From: Hydrogenimonas sp.
GTDB lineage: Bacteria; Campylobacterota; Campylobacteria; Campylobacterales; Hydrogenimonadaceae
Assembly: GCA_003945285.1 (NCBI GenBank)
Contig: AP019005.1
Coordinates: forward strand, 2,121,747-2,185,746
Reading direction: 5' to 3'
Length of the DNA: 64,000 nucleotides
Under the pieces are notes generated by a model that was not told the origin of the DNA, ran no database searches, and saw nothing but the letters and a program-made list of their open reading frames with translations. The first letter of the stretch is position 1. Each line of letters starts with the position of its first letter. The translations under genes were made by a program, and so were the position numbers. Shown here piece after piece: positions 1 through 8,331 of this stretch.

Positions 1-415
1 CGGATATCAGCAGCTCCGTATTGAAGTATATCTTCTCTATCGCGGCCTCATCCTTCTCGCCCAGTTTGTTTCCGCGGGCATCAAAAAACTTTACTCCGTT
101 ATCTTCATACGGATTGTGGCTCGCACTTATCATGATTCCCGCGTCACACCGCATGTTTTCGGTCAGAAAAGCGATTGCCGGTGTCGGCATGGGGCCTATC
201 TGTATAACATTGTACCCGACGGCCGTCAAACCGCTTACCAGGGCATTCTCTATCATATAGCCGCTTCTGCGCGTATCTTTGCCTACCAGTATCTTGTTTG
301 TCTTTGCATGTTTTCTGAAGTAGACGCCTGCAGCCATAGCCAGCTTCATGGCGACAAAAGCGTCGAGATCCTTGCCGGCGAGTCCCCTTACGCCGTCGGT
401 ACCGAAAAGTTTCAT
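1..415 (-). CDS. glmM: Phosphoglucosamine mutase GlmM, N-terminal part (runs off the window)
   Basis: GlmM interconverts glucosamine-6-phosphate and glucosamine-1-phosphate on the way to UDP-N-acetylglucosamine for peptidoglycan and lipopolysaccharide, in the cytoplasm. The first 138 or so residues are present, starting at an ATG at 413-415. They show the family opening [10 protein letters not shown] and the phosphoserine loop ISASHNP near residue 100, where the Ser carries the catalytic phosphate. The remaining two thirds lie beyond the left edge. It is divergent from rpsT across an AT-rich gap of about 95 bases that must hold both promoters. Confidence 0.95.
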   Translation of the reverse strand, partial: MKLFGTDGVRGLAGKDLDAFVAMKLAMAAGVYFRKHAKTNKILVGKDTRRSGYMIENALVSGLTAVGYNVIQIGPMPTPAIAFLTENMRCDAGIMISASHNPYEDNGVKFFDARGNKLGEKDEAAIEKIYFNTELLIS

Positions 416-509
416 TTTTCCCCTTTGCGGAATCCTTACATTTAATTTAAATTTAATAAATTTTAAGCTATGATTCCCCAGAATTTTCTAATGACAAGGA
501 TTATACCAT

Positions 510-779
510 ATGGCACACCATAAATCAGCGATAAAGCGCATCAGACAGACAGTCAAGCGTACGGCTCGCAACAGATACTACAAAACGCGTATAAAAAACA
601 TCACCAAGGCGGTTCTGGCCGCGGTTGAGGCCGGCGACAAAGAGGCTGCCGACAATGCTATGAAAATAGCGAACAGAGAGCTTCACAAATATGTGAGCAA
701 AGGTATCCTCAAGAAAAATACAGCTGCACGCAAAGTAAGCCGCCTGCAGACCAAAGTAAACGCACTCGGCGCCGCGTAA
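510..779 (+). CDS. rpsT: 30S ribosomal protein S20
   Basis: S20 is a small basic primary binder of 16S rRNA in the 30S subunit. The 89-residue product has the family start [13 protein letters not shown] and a lysine/arginine-rich all-helical sequence of normal length. An AAGGA lies nine bases before the ATG. The gene is followed after 37 bases by prfA on the same strand, a common Campylobacterota arrangement that suggests co-transcription of two translation genes. Confidence 0.97.
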   Translation: MAHHKSAIKRIRQTVKRTARNRYYKTRIKNITKAVLAAVEAGDKEAADNAMKIANRELHKYVSKGILKKNTAARKVSRLQTKVNALGAA

Positions 780-816
780 GCGCGCCTGTGCCGAATCGAA
801 CGGCAACTCCTCCTCT

Positions 817-1887
817 ATGCTGAAAGAGAAACTCCAACCCTTCATCGACAGATACAACGAAATAAACACCCTTCTAAGCTCTCCGGAGATAACCGGTGAC
901 ATCAAGAAGATGACCGCTCTCTCGAAAGAGCAGTCAGACCTCGAACCGCTTGTGGAGAAAGCGAAAGAGTACATAGAGACGGTAGATGCCATAGAGGAGA
1001 ATCGCTCTCTGCTCGCCGATCCGGAGCTTGGGGAGCTGGCTGCCGAAGAGCTCAAGGAGCTCGAACCGAAGCTTGAACAGATGAACGAAGAGATCAAGCT
1101 CCTGCTTCTGCCCAAAGACCCCAATGATGACAAAAATATCTATCTCGAGATCCGCGCCGGAACCGGCGGCGACGAAGCGGCCCTTTTTGTGGGCGACCTC
1201 TTCAAAGCCTATGTCAGATACGCGGAGAACAAGGGGTGGAAGATCGTCATAGAGAGCTCGAACGAGAGCGAAGCGGGAGGCTACAAGGAGATCGTGGCCC
1301 TGATAAAAGGGGACCGCGTATACAGCCGCCTCAAATATGAGGCGGGAACCCACCGCGTACAGAGAGTTCCGGCAACCGAATCGCAGGGGCGTATACACAC
1401 CTCCGCGGTAACGGTGGCGGTACTACCGGAGGTAGAGGATGTAGATGTGCAGATCAACCCGAACGATCTTAAAATCGATGTCTACAGATCGAGCGGATGC
1501 GGAGGACAGTCCGTAAACACGACAGACTCGGCAGTGCGCATCACCCACATCCCTACAGGCATAGTCGTGGCGATGCAGGATGAGAAGTCGCAGCACAAGA
1601 ACAAGGAGAAGGCTCTCAAGATTCTGAAGGCCCGGGTATACGAAAAGCGTATGCAGGAGCAGCTGGCCGCATCCAGCGCCGACAGGAAGGCGCAGGTGGG
1701 CTCAGGTGACAGAAGCGAACGAATACGAACCTACAACTACCCGCAAAACCGCATAACCGACCACAGAATAGGCCTGACACTCTACAGGTTGAACGAAATT
1801 ATGGAAGGCGGCCTTCTGGATGAGATCATCGAGCCGCTGATAGCCCACTTCCAGGCCGAGGCGATCAAAGAGGCGGGGCTGCAGTAG
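817..1887 (+). CDS. prfA: Peptide chain release factor 1
   Basis: RF1 reads UAA and UAG and triggers peptide release on the ribosome. The 356-residue protein is full length. The GGQ hydrolysis motif is at about residues 229-231 (context GCGGQSVN), and the PAT tripeptide that marks RF1 and recognises the stop codon is near residue 186 (PATESQG). It follows rpsT by 37 bases. A GC-rich hairpin follows the stop and separates it from the convergent bax-like gene. Confidence 0.97.
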   Translation: MLKEKLQPFIDRYNEINTLLSSPEITGDIKKMTALSKEQSDLEPLVEKAKEYIETVDAIEENRSLLADPELGELAAEELKELEPKLEQMNEEIKLLLLPKDPNDDKNIYLEIRAGTGGDEAALFVGDLFKAYVRYAENKGWKIVIESSNESEAGGYKEIVALIKGDRVYSRLKYEAGTHRVQRVPATESQGRIHTSAVTVAVLPEVEDVDVQINPNDLKIDVYRSSGCGGQSVNTTDSAVRITHIPTGIVVAMQDEKSQHKNKEKALKILKARVYEKRMQEQLAASSADRKAQVGSGDRSERIRTYNYPQNRITDHRIGLTLYRLNEIMEGGLLDEIIEPLIAHFQAEAIKEAGLQ

Positions 1888-1898
1888 CAGCCGTATGG

Positions 1899-1926
1899 GC
1901 CGGAACCGGTGTTACGGTTCCCCGGC
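1899..1926. terminator. GC-rich hairpin between convergent prfA and bax-like gene
   Basis: Left arm GCCGGAACCG (1899-1908) pairs with CGGTT...CCGGC (1915-1926), giving two 5-bp stems with a 2-base bulge around a 6-base loop. It sits exactly between two convergent genes, so it may stop transcription both ways. There is no U-run on either side, so intrinsic termination is not certain. Confidence 0.5.
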
Positions 1927-1931
1927 ATTCG

Positions 1932-2726
1932 CTAAAAGTTCGCGGCTCTTTTCAAGTCCGTACCGAGAAGCATAGCCAGCTCCCTGCCGCTCTCCGGAGT
2001 TCCGGGCGCACCCTGCGGCATATCGAACAGACTCCACTGATGTTTTCGGATAGTCAGTTTCACCATATGCGTATACCTCTCACCCATCTGCGAATATCTC
2101 TTCAGGTAGGCTGCTGCCACAAAGCCGGTAAAGGGGAGACCTTTCTCTCTCGCCGCCAAGCGCGCCTCGCGGAACTCACTGTATGCCCAGTGCCGGTTGA
2201 GATTGCGCATATATGAGGCTATGGAAGCCTCCAGGGAGGGGAATATTCTTATCTTGTAACGCTCACCTTCGGGCCTGTTTTTAGGAACTATCCCCCTCTT
2301 TCCCCATGTCCACTCGCCGAAGAGGTTGTTGGCCTCCTTCGCAAAGCGGCTCTTGCCCCAGTTGCTCTCTATGGCGGCCTGTGCAAGCACCAGAGAGACA
2401 GGGATCGTATCGATCCTCTTGAGGTACTCACGTTTGTCGTATAGAGATTTTATGCGGTACTTTTTGGCTATTTTGGCAAGCTTTGCCGCAGCTTCTGGGT
2501 TGGCGATGCCGTCTTCCGTAAAGTGTGAAAAGAACGCTTTGACAAAAGCTCTCTCCCGTTTTATCTTCTCCTCCTCTTTGAGGATTAGCGGATAGAGAAT
2601 CTTTACAAAACTCTCCTTCTGCTTCTTGACATCTTTTATCTTGTAGTAGTCCTCCGGAAAGGATTTTAGGGTATCGGCACCCAAAAGAACCGACATAAAG
2701 ATAACTCCGGTAATAAATCTAATCAA
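1932..2726 (-). CDS. Bax-like N-acetylglucosaminidase (secreted peptidoglycan hydrolase)
   Basis: The 264-residue protein has a hydrophobic signal-like N-terminus (residues 1-18) and a glucosaminidase domain of the Bax/FlgJ/COG2992 type from about residue 105. The motif VLAQAAIESNWG carries the probable catalytic Glu near residue 120, followed by NNLFGEW. The family cuts the glycan strand of peptidoglycan in the periplasm. The start is a TTG at 2726 that overlaps the dapF stop by 8 bases, with GGAG seven bases upstream; a later ATG (2696) would shorten the signal peptide. Co-transcription with dapF fits a wall-related role, since diaminopimelate is a wall component. Confidence 0.85.
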   Translation of the reverse strand: MIRFITGVIFMSVLLGADTLKSFPEDYYKIKDVKKQKESFVKILYPLILKEEEKIKRERAFVKAFFSHFTEDGIANPEAAAKLAKIAKKYRIKSLYDKREYLKRIDTIPVSLVLAQAAIESNWGKSRFAKEANNLFGEWTWGKRGIVPKNRPEGERYKIRIFPSLEASIASYMRNLNRHWAYSEFREARLAAREKGLPFTGFVAAAYLKRYSQMGERYTHMVKLTIRKHQWSLFDMPQGAPGTPESGRELAMLLGTDLKRAANF

Positions 2727-3474
2727 ATTTTCTCTCCAATACTGTATCGAATATATGGCGTACCTCGCCTTTGAGGGTCAATGTTTCACCTTTCAGTGCA
2801 AGTTCGAGCTTTTCGCCTCCGGTCGGAATGACTATCGCGCTTTCACCCGCTCTGCCTTCACGATTGGCCCGGTAGAATGCCGCCGCCATTCCGGTTCCGC
2901 AGGCAAGTGTCTCGCCCTCTACACCTCTTTCATATGTGCGCACATGCAGAACGGCGCTGCTGTCGACGGAGGCTATATTGACATTGGCGTCGAATCTGTC
3001 ACGAAGCTCTCTGGCCTCATTCAGATCGAAGTTGTCAACGGTGTCAACTATAGCCACAAGATGCGGTACTCCTGTATCTATAAGCCACCACACCTTGCCG
3101 CCGGCTTCTATATCCTTCTCTATCAACATCGGCGGTGTAAGTTCACTTTCGACAACGTCTCCATCAACATGAGCCTCAATGACACCGGCACCTGTAAGAA
3201 ACCGCATAACACTCCCGGCAAGGCCTTCTTTCAGGGCATAGTGTGCTGCCGCCCTGCTGCCGTTTCCGCACATGGAAGCGACACTTCCGTCAGCATTGTA
3301 AAACTGCCATTCAAAGTCGTACTCCCCATGCGGAAGCAGAACGATAAGACCGTCCGCTCCGACCCCCTCCTGCCTGTGACAGAGTGCTCTGGCCAGTGCG
3401 GACCGCTCTCTTTTGACAAACGTATGAAATATGACGAAGTCGTTTCCGCTCGCCGAATATTTTGCCAGTGTCAT
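2719..3474 (-). CDS. dapF: Diaminopimelate epimerase
   Basis: DapF converts LL- to meso-diaminopimelate for lysine and peptidoglycan synthesis, without a cofactor, using two cysteines as acid and base. Both are visible: Cys69 in MCGNGSR and Cys192 in ACGTGMA. The length, 251 residues, is slightly short but normal for Campylobacterota. AAGGCG lies upstream of the ATG. It is 120 bases after coaE on the same strand and overlaps the following bax-like gene by 8 bases. Confidence 0.97.
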   Translation of the reverse strand: MTLAKYSASGNDFVIFHTFVKRERSALARALCHRQEGVGADGLIVLLPHGEYDFEWQFYNADGSVASMCGNGSRAAAHYALKEGLAGSVMRFLTGAGVIEAHVDGDVVESELTPPMLIEKDIEAGGKVWWLIDTGVPHLVAIVDTVDNFDLNEARELRDRFDANVNIASVDSSAVLHVRTYERGVEGETLACGTGMAAAFYRANREGRAGESAIVIPTGGEKLELALKGETLTLKGEVRHIFDTVLERKFD

Positions 3475-3594
3475 AATCTATCTTCGCCTTTACCGTCCAA
3501 AATTCTGCCGCCGATGCTCTCCACCGGACAAAAAAACGGTGCAATTATACCATAGCTTAAAGTGTGCTTATATTAAGTGGATTTATTAGTTCGA

Positions 3595-4191
3595 TTACCT
3601 GTTTTCGGTGATCTCTTTGAAGATTCGCTCACATTCGCGCTGTAGATGCTTAAGGTTTCCGCTATTGTCGATCAGATATGTGGCCCGCGCCCTCTTCTCC
3701 TCTATATCTATCTGGGCGTTCAGCCTCGCCTCCGCCTCCTCTTCACTCAGACCTTCACGCTCCATCAGGCGCTTTTTCTGTACTTCGCGCGGCGCATAGA
3801 CTACGATCACTCTCTCTATGGGGTATGCACCGGTTTCGAAAAAGAGAGGGATATCCACAATATAGGGGCCGCCGAACCTCTCCTGCTCCTCGCTGCGGCG
3901 GACTATCTCATCCCTTATCTTCGGGTGCAGCAGCTCTTCTAGCATCTTTCTGGCATCTTTGTCGCCGAAGATCAGTCTCCCCAGAGCCTTGCGGTCTACC
4001 TCGCCGTTGACCAGGTACTCTTCACCGAAGAGTTTCGCGATGCTCTTCGCCTCCGACCGGAGGATCTCTCTGGCTATCGCATCGGCATCGATCACTCTCA
4101 ACCCGTAGAGTTTCAGAAGATTGCATGCGGTAGATTTGCCGCTGGCTATGCCCCCGGTAAGCGCAACCGCATGTTCAAACGCCACTCTCAA
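3595..4191 (-). CDS. coaE: Dephospho-CoA kinase
   Basis: CoaE phosphorylates the 3'-hydroxyl of dephospho-CoA, the last step of coenzyme A synthesis, in the cytosol. A Walker A loop GGIASGKST is at residues 13-21, followed by the IDADAIARE segment typical of the family. At 198 residues it is full length. The TTG start at 4191 overlaps the speE stop by 4 bases; a GTG six bases later (4185) is an alternative start. Tight coupling to speE is seen in the sequence; no functional link between the two is implied. Confidence 0.96.
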   Translation of the reverse strand: MRVAFEHAVALTGGIASGKSTACNLLKLYGLRVIDADAIAREILRSEAKSIAKLFGEEYLVNGEVDRKALGRLIFGDKDARKMLEELLHPKIRDEIVRRSEEQERFGGPYIVDIPLFFETGAYPIERVIVVYAPREVQKKRLMEREGLSEEEAEARLNAQIDIEEKRARATYLIDNSGNLKHLQRECERIFKEITENR

Positions 4192-5003
4192 CGCCTTATA
4201 TACTCTTTGAGCTGCTCGAATATCGAGGTCGGCAGAGCGAAACGGGCCGGATGGAGATCACTGTTGTAGTAGCTGTATCCGTCGGTCAGATCCGCTCTTT
4301 GCAGGTTGATGTCGGCCGTAGGGTGGAAAAACCTGCTGCCCATCGCGAACCACCGTTCACCGCCGGGCTGAACCATGGATGTGTAGCAGAACGGCATTAC
4401 GATTTTAAAACCGTCACACAGGGCCGAAAGAGCGGCTTTGTGCCCGGACATATCGAAAAGCTGGCTCGAAGCGTCCGATACGACAAGCCCTTTCGGGGTC
4501 AGAATACGCCCGATATGGGTAAAAAAGGTCTCGTCGGAAAAATCTATCTCGTCGAACCTGTTTAGCAGTACGATATCGTAGCTCTCATCTTCGGCTGAAG
4601 ATACGAAGTGGTCGACACTGCCTACCGTCAACGAAACCCTCTCATTCTCAAGGGCCCGGGTGTAGAGGCCGGCCGCCGATGCCGCCTCGGGTACGGCACC
4701 GTTTCTCTCAACCACGTCTATCTTCACATCTTTGTGCTTCAGAAGCTCATGCGCCAAAGCTCCGTCTCCGCCGTCTACGACAAGTACCCTGGAGGGCTCT
4801 TCGTGTGTGCACATCGCGATATGCGCCATAATCTCGTGGCGCATAGCGCTGTCGTGCTCACAATAGAGCGCCTTTCCGCCGAACAGCAGTATCTTGCCGA
4901 AGTATCCGGAGTCGTAGACCTCGACCCCGTCTCTTTCGAAAACTCTCTCTTTTACGCCGAGCTCGCTCTTCAAGACAGTGTCGGCTTCCTGTATCAACCA
5001 CAT
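4188..5003 (-). CDS. speE: Spermidine synthase (divergent Campylobacterota type)
   Basis: The 271-residue product has the Rossmann methyltransferase-like core of polyamine aminopropyltransferases, which move aminopropyl from decarboxylated S-adenosylmethionine to putrescine. The nucleotide loop reads VVDGGDG at 76-81 and an acidic residue follows in VVERNG. At the usual catalytic DxTDP position the sequence reads LLNRFDEID (146-154), so the standard acidic motif is altered. Helicobacter pylori SpeE is known for a similarly distinct active site, which supports the name. It leads a run with coaE; the small membrane protein upstream is 57 bases away. Confidence 0.85.
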   Translation of the reverse strand: MWLIQEADTVLKSELGVKERVFERDGVEVYDSGYFGKILLFGGKALYCEHDSAMRHEIMAHIAMCTHEEPSRVLVVDGGDGALAHELLKHKDVKIDVVERNGAVPEAASAAGLYTRALENERVSLTVGSVDHFVSSAEDESYDIVLLNRFDEIDFSDETFFTHIGRILTPKGLVVSDASSQLFDMSGHKAALSALCDGFKIVMPFCYTSMVQPGGERWFAMGSRFFHPTADINLQRADLTDGYSYYNSDLHPARFALPTSIFEQLKEYIRR

Positions 5004-5060
5004 TTTACGCTCCGAAATTCAAAATTTGCAAGATTGTAGCAAAATCGCTTTAAAGGGGTT

Positions 5061-5357
5061 TTAACCAAAAACGCTTTTGCCGGCAAGAAAGGATATAAAT
5101 ATGAGGAGCGTCACCGCCCCGAACCTGTTCATATAGCGACGGTTGTTTATGAATACCGAAATAACGGTACCGGCCAGCACAAAAAGGATCAAAATTCCGT
5201 ACAGAATGAAGATGAGGGCAATCTGCTCCTGCGGAAGCTCCATCCTAGGTCCGCCGAAAATGAAGGTCTGAAGAGCCGTCCAGACTATCCACACAAACAG
5301 AATGATCGAAAAGAAGAACAGCCAGAAGAGTACCTGAACTTTACCGCTTTGTTTCAC
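5061..5357 (-). CDS. Small membrane protein of unknown function
   Basis: The 98-residue protein is mostly hydrophobic, with three likely membrane helices (about residues 8-30, 45-67 and 78-95) joined by short loops, one with NNRRYMNRFG. No family was recognised. The start is a GTG at 5357. It precedes speE on the same strand by 57 bases and may share its transcript. Gene status rests on the clean membrane-protein pattern and lack of conflict with neighbours. Confidence 0.65.
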   Translation of the reverse strand: MKQSGKVQVLFWLFFFSIILFVWIVWTALQTFIFGGPRMELPQEQIALIFILYGILILFVLAGTVISVFINNRRYMNRFGAVTLLIFISFLAGKSVFG

Positions 5358-5494
5358 CGTGAACTATTTCCTGCAAAAAGATATCATGCAACTGATGCTG
5401 CGCAAGGCTTGGACAAAGCCCATACTTTGGCCGGGACCGCTCGCCCCCTGCACCACGAAACTGCAGATTTCGAGATTTGGGGTAATATTCAGTA

Positions 5495-5500
5495 TATAAT
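5495..5500 (+). promoter_or_regulatory. Extended -10 promoter for the thiamine-binding protein gene
   Basis: A perfect TATAAT lies 27 bases before the ATG at 5527, inside an AT-rich stretch, followed by AAGGAG (5515-5520) as ribosome binding site. No clear -35 box is seen, which is usual for promoters of this phylum. Confidence 0.6.
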
Positions 5501-5526
5501 ACTCCAAAAAGATTAAGGAGCCCATT

Positions 5527-5832
5527 ATGAGTGCACTTGTGGAGTTCGCGATGTTTCCCACCGACAAAGGCGAGAGTGTAAGCGCCTATGTCAGCAGAAT
5601 CATGAAGATCTTCGACGAAAAAGGTGTTGAGTACCGGCTTACCCCGATGGGGACGATATTCGAGTGCGATAGCGTAGAGGAGGCCACGCGTCTAATCGCC
5701 CTCGCCTACTCCGTTCTCGAACCGGACTGCAACCGTGTATATACCAATATAAAGATGGATATAAGAAAAGGGAGGTCCGGGCGCATGAAACAGAAGATAG
5801 AGTCGATTAAAAAACGGTTATCCGAAAGTTAA
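5527..5832 (+). CDS. Thiamine-binding protein, MTH1187/YkoF (PF01910) family
   Basis: The 101-residue protein has the ferredoxin-like pattern of the MTH1187/YkoF family: an opening strand ALVEFAMFPTDKGESVSAYV, the middle strand YRLTPMGTIFEC, and YTNIKMDIRKG near the end. Family members bind thiamine or hydroxymethylpyrimidine; here no thiamine genes are nearby, so the ligand is inferred from the family only. It has its own promoter and ribosome binding site and is followed, after a second TATAAT, by the DUF2892 gene. Confidence 0.85.
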   Translation: MSALVEFAMFPTDKGESVSAYVSRIMKIFDEKGVEYRLTPMGTIFECDSVEEATRLIALAYSVLEPDCNRVYTNIKMDIRKGRSGRMKQKIESIKKRLSES

Positions 5833-5837
5833 TGTGA

Positions 5838-5843
5838 TATAAT
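5838..5843 (+). promoter_or_regulatory. -10 promoter element upstream of DUF2892-purM
   Basis: A perfect TATAAT five bases after the preceding stop, 33 bases before the ATG at 5876. GGAGG at about 5862-5866 is the ribosome binding site. It would drive DUF2892, purM and the ElyC-like gene together. Confidence 0.55.
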
Positions 5844-5875
5844 TTTGCAAAATTTTACTATGGAGGCTACGATAG

Positions 5876-6115
5876 ATGTGTGCTGAAAGAGTTCAACGGA
5901 TATTGACGGCGATAATGCTCGGTATAGCTCTTATGTTTATGGTCCAGGGAGCCGCCGGCGACGCCCTTTCTCTGAAAATAGGGGTCGCTCTTCAGGTATT
6001 TATCATTATCATGATGCTGATCTGGGCTTTTACAAACTTCTGCCCCTCTCTATGGTTCTTTACCAAGATTTTGGGGCCTTGCGACTTCGGCAAAGAGAAG
6101 AGTTCCGATGAGTAA
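5876..6115 (+). CDS. DUF2892 (YgaP-type membrane domain) protein
   Basis: The 79-residue protein has two membrane helices (about 11-29 and 34-52) and the family pattern NFCPSLWFFTKILG after the second helix, with a Cys pair in the C-terminal half. DUF2892 domains occur alone or attached to rhodaneses; the function of stand-alone forms is unknown. It overlaps purM by 8 bases, so the two are translationally coupled. Confidence 0.8.
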   Translation: MCAERVQRILTAIMLGIALMFMVQGAAGDALSLKIGVALQVFIIIMMLIWAFTNFCPSLWFFTKILGPCDFGKEKSSDE

Positions 6116-7103
6116 CGTCAGCTACAAAGATGCCGGTGTCGATATTGATGCGGGGAACGCCTTCGTCGAGGCGATCAAACCGGCTGTAAAGTCGACTTTC
6201 GATAAAAATGTCATCGGCGGCATAGGCTCCTTCGCCGGAGCCTATGCGGTGCCCGGAGGCTACAAAGAGCCGGTAATGCTCGCGGCTACCGACGGTGTGG
6301 GAACGAAGCTGAAACTTGCGATAGAGAGCGGTAAACTAGACACCGTGGGTATCGACCTGGTCGCAATGTGCGTAAACGACCTGATCTGCAACTTCGGCAC
6401 CCCGCTCTTTTTCCTCGACTACTACGCCACCGGGAAGCTGAAAGTGGAAGAGGCCAAGGCGGTCGTCGAGGGGATAGCGGAAGGGTGCCGCCGGAGCGAA
6501 TGCGCCCTGATAGGCGGTGAAACTGCCGAGATGCCCGGAATGTATAGCGAAAACGATTTCGACCTGGCCGGTTTTTCGGTAGGAATCGCCGAAAAATCGG
6601 AGATGAACCGCCTGAATCATGTCAGAGAGGGGGATGTGCTGGTTGCGCTTCCGAGCAGCGGAATACACTCGAACGGCTTCTCTCTGGTGAGAAAACTGCT
6701 CTTCGAAAAGCTGGGAATGAAATTTGATGACGAGTTCAACGGAAAGCCTCTCATCGAGACCCTTCTGGAGCCCACCAGAATCTATGTAAAGACCTTCAAA
6801 AGGCTCAAAGATAGGATAAACGCCCTCGCACACATAACCGGCGGCGGCCTCGTGGAGAACCTGCCGCGCGTTCTGCCGGAGAATATGCACGCCGTTATAG
6901 ACTCCTCAAAGATAAGAAGCCTGCCCATATTCGATCTTATCGGCAAACATGTCGCAAAGGAGGAGATGTTCAGAACATTCAATATGGGTGTCGGGATGGT
7001 TCTGGTCGTGAGCCCGGAGAATCTGGCAGATGTTCTTGAAAACTGCGACGGCTACGAGATCGGTGAGCTTAAGCTCGGCGAAAAAGGTGTGACCCTCTTT
7101 TGA
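6108..7103 (+). CDS. purM: Phosphoribosylformylglycinamidine cyclo-ligase (AIR synthetase)
   Basis: PurM closes the imidazole ring to make aminoimidazole ribotide, step five of purine synthesis, using ATP. The 331-residue protein starts MSNVSYKDAGVDIDAGN, contains the glycine-rich loop GGIGSFAGAY, ATDGVGTKLKLA, and the signature CALIGGETAEMPGMY near residue 140. All are standard for the family. It overlaps the upstream DUF2892 gene by 8 bases and the downstream gene by 4. Confidence 0.97.
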   Translation: MSNVSYKDAGVDIDAGNAFVEAIKPAVKSTFDKNVIGGIGSFAGAYAVPGGYKEPVMLAATDGVGTKLKLAIESGKLDTVGIDLVAMCVNDLICNFGTPLFFLDYYATGKLKVEEAKAVVEGIAEGCRRSECALIGGETAEMPGMYSENDFDLAGFSVGIAEKSEMNRLNHVREGDVLVALPSSGIHSNGFSLVRKLLFEKLGMKFDDEFNGKPLIETLLEPTRIYVKTFKRLKDRINALAHITGGGLVENLPRVLPENMHAVIDSSKIRSLPIFDLIGKHVAKEEMFRTFNMGVGMVLVVSPENLADVLENCDGYEIGELKLGEKGVTLF

Positions 7104-7876
7104 TCTACGCCCTCTCTAAACTCTTTACGGCGCTTCTTCTGCCTCCGGGCCTTTTTATCCTCATACTGGCCCTTTGCGCCGTTTTTGCAAAGAGGTTCCG
7201 GCGGCCTCTGGCCGGGGCCGCCCTACTGCTCTATCTTATGAGTATCCACCCGGTTGCCGACAGGGTGCTGGCCCTCTATGAAGAGCCCTACCGCAACCTA
7301 AAGCTGCCTGAAACTGCCGATGCGGTGGTCTCTCTGGGCGGGGGTAACATAAGAGGCAACCCCATCCCGCTTGTCGACGAAGCTTTCAAACGGCACATCT
7401 ACGGGCTTGCAATCGCAAAGAGAATGGATATACCTCTAATTGTCAGCGGTAGCGGCGAGAGAGGCTACAACGAATACCTGGCACTTGCCGACTCCCTGAA
7501 AAGACTCGACCCGATTCTTCGTAGCGACCTCAACGAAACCGGCTCTCCGTCTGGGTTTCGCATCATTCCGGAGACAAGAAGCCAAGATACATACGAAAAC
7601 GCGAAACTGTCGGCAGAGCTTCTGGAGAAAAGAGAGCCTGCTCTGATCGTGGTCACATCGGCCTACCATATGAGACGGGCCCTCGCACTCTTTCGCCTCG
7701 CCGGAATAAAAGAGCTCTATCCGGCTGCCGTCAACTTCTATACCGACAGAACGAAAAGAGGTTTCGAAGCGAAAGACCTGCTGCCGTCGATCTGGGCCCT
7801 TCTGAACAGCTACAGGGCGATGCATGAGTTTTTCGGGATGGTGAAAGTGAAAGTGAGAGAAATTGCAAAAGGGTAA
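7100..7876 (+). CDS. ElyC/YdcF-type (DUF218) inner-membrane protein
   Basis: The 258-residue protein has two N-terminal membrane helices (about 8-27 and 33-48) followed by a DUF218 domain: ADAVVSLGGGN, IAKRMDIPLIVSG, ETRSQDTYENA, VVTSAYHMRRA. E. coli ElyC, of this architecture, is linked to envelope and peptidoglycan homeostasis. The TTG start at 7100 overlaps the purM stop by 4 bases. tRNA-Asp on the opposite strand follows within four bases of the stop. Confidence 0.85.
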   Translation: MIYALSKLFTALLLPPGLFILILALCAVFAKRFRRPLAGAALLLYLMSIHPVADRVLALYEEPYRNLKLPETADAVVSLGGGNIRGNPIPLVDEAFKRHIYGLAIAKRMDIPLIVSGSGERGYNEYLALADSLKRLDPILRSDLNETGSPSGFRIIPETRSQDTYENAKLSAELLEKREPALIVVTSAYHMRRALALFRLAGIKELYPAAVNFYTDRTKRGFEAKDLLPSIWALLNSYRAMHEFFGMVKVKVREIAKG

Positions 7877-7879
7877 GAG

Positions 7880-7956
7880 TGGCGCGGTGGACGAGACTCG
7901 AACTCGCGACCCCCGCCGTGACAGGGCGGTATTCTAACCAACTGAACTACCACCGC
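7880..7956 (-). tRNA. tRNA-Asp (GTC)
   Basis: On the minus strand the 77-base gene folds as a standard cloverleaf: acceptor GCGGTGG/CCACCGC, D stem GTTC/GAAT, anticodon stem CCGCC/GGCGG around loop CTGTCAC (anticodon GTC), T loop TTCGAGT, discriminator G and encoded CCA. It lies downstream of tRNA-Lys on the same strand and is probably transcribed with it. Confidence 0.97.
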
Positions 7957-7985
7957 ACCGTTATAAAACAGAAAAGAGTCGTAGC

Positions 7986-8006
7986 GACCCGTGTTGGATT
8001 CGAACC
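7986..8006 (-). repeat. 21-bp duplicate of the tRNA-Lys 3' end (tRNA remnant)
   Basis: The 21 bases are identical to 8145-8165, covering part of the T loop, the T stem and the 3' acceptor strand of tRNA-Lys; the copies diverge immediately on both sides and the CCA is absent. Direct repeats of a tRNA 3' end are what site-specific integration at a tRNA leaves. Only 138 bases separate the copies, so no element remains. Confidence 0.8.
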
Positions 8007-8020
8007 TGAGAAGCATTAAG

Positions 8021-8044
8021 AAAAAGTCAACTGCTTGACTTTTT
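8021..8044. terminator. Perfect 10-bp hairpin between the two tRNA genes
   Basis: AAAAAGTCAA (8021-8030), loop CTGC, then TTGACTTTTT (8035-8044). The stem is A/T rich with a T run on both strands, resembling an intrinsic terminator or a processing signal between tRNA-Lys and tRNA-Asp. Its low GC makes strong termination doubtful. Confidence 0.45.
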
Positions 8045-8140
8045 TAGCTTCGCAAGCCGATTCGGTGTGCACACCTGCACCCGAAGACGGCGTAATAGCG
8101 CCAAGCCTTCCGCTTTCAACTTCGATCAACAGTGATCAAA

Positions 8141-8216
<76 letters not shown>

Positions 8217-8230
8217 TTTAAGAGAGTGAA

Positions 8231-8236
8231 ATTATA
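8231..8236 (-). promoter_or_regulatory. -10 box of the tRNA-Lys/tRNA-Asp transcript
   Basis: TATAAT on the minus strand, 15 bases before the mature 5' end of tRNA-Lys, preceded by A/T-rich sequence. No second good promoter is visible just before tRNA-Asp. Confidence 0.6.
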
Positions 8237-8331
8237 GCCGCTTTTTTTTAAAATCTACTGATATTATGCCAAAGCTTGAGCCAGACCCAAGCCTTGGCGG
8301 GGACTCGCCGCCTCCCTTCACCCCCCTGAAG

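Noticed and set aside
5364-5567. A 67-codon minus-strand frame
   Set aside because: Overlaps the start and promoter of the thiamine-binding protein gene on the opposite strand and lacks coding character.
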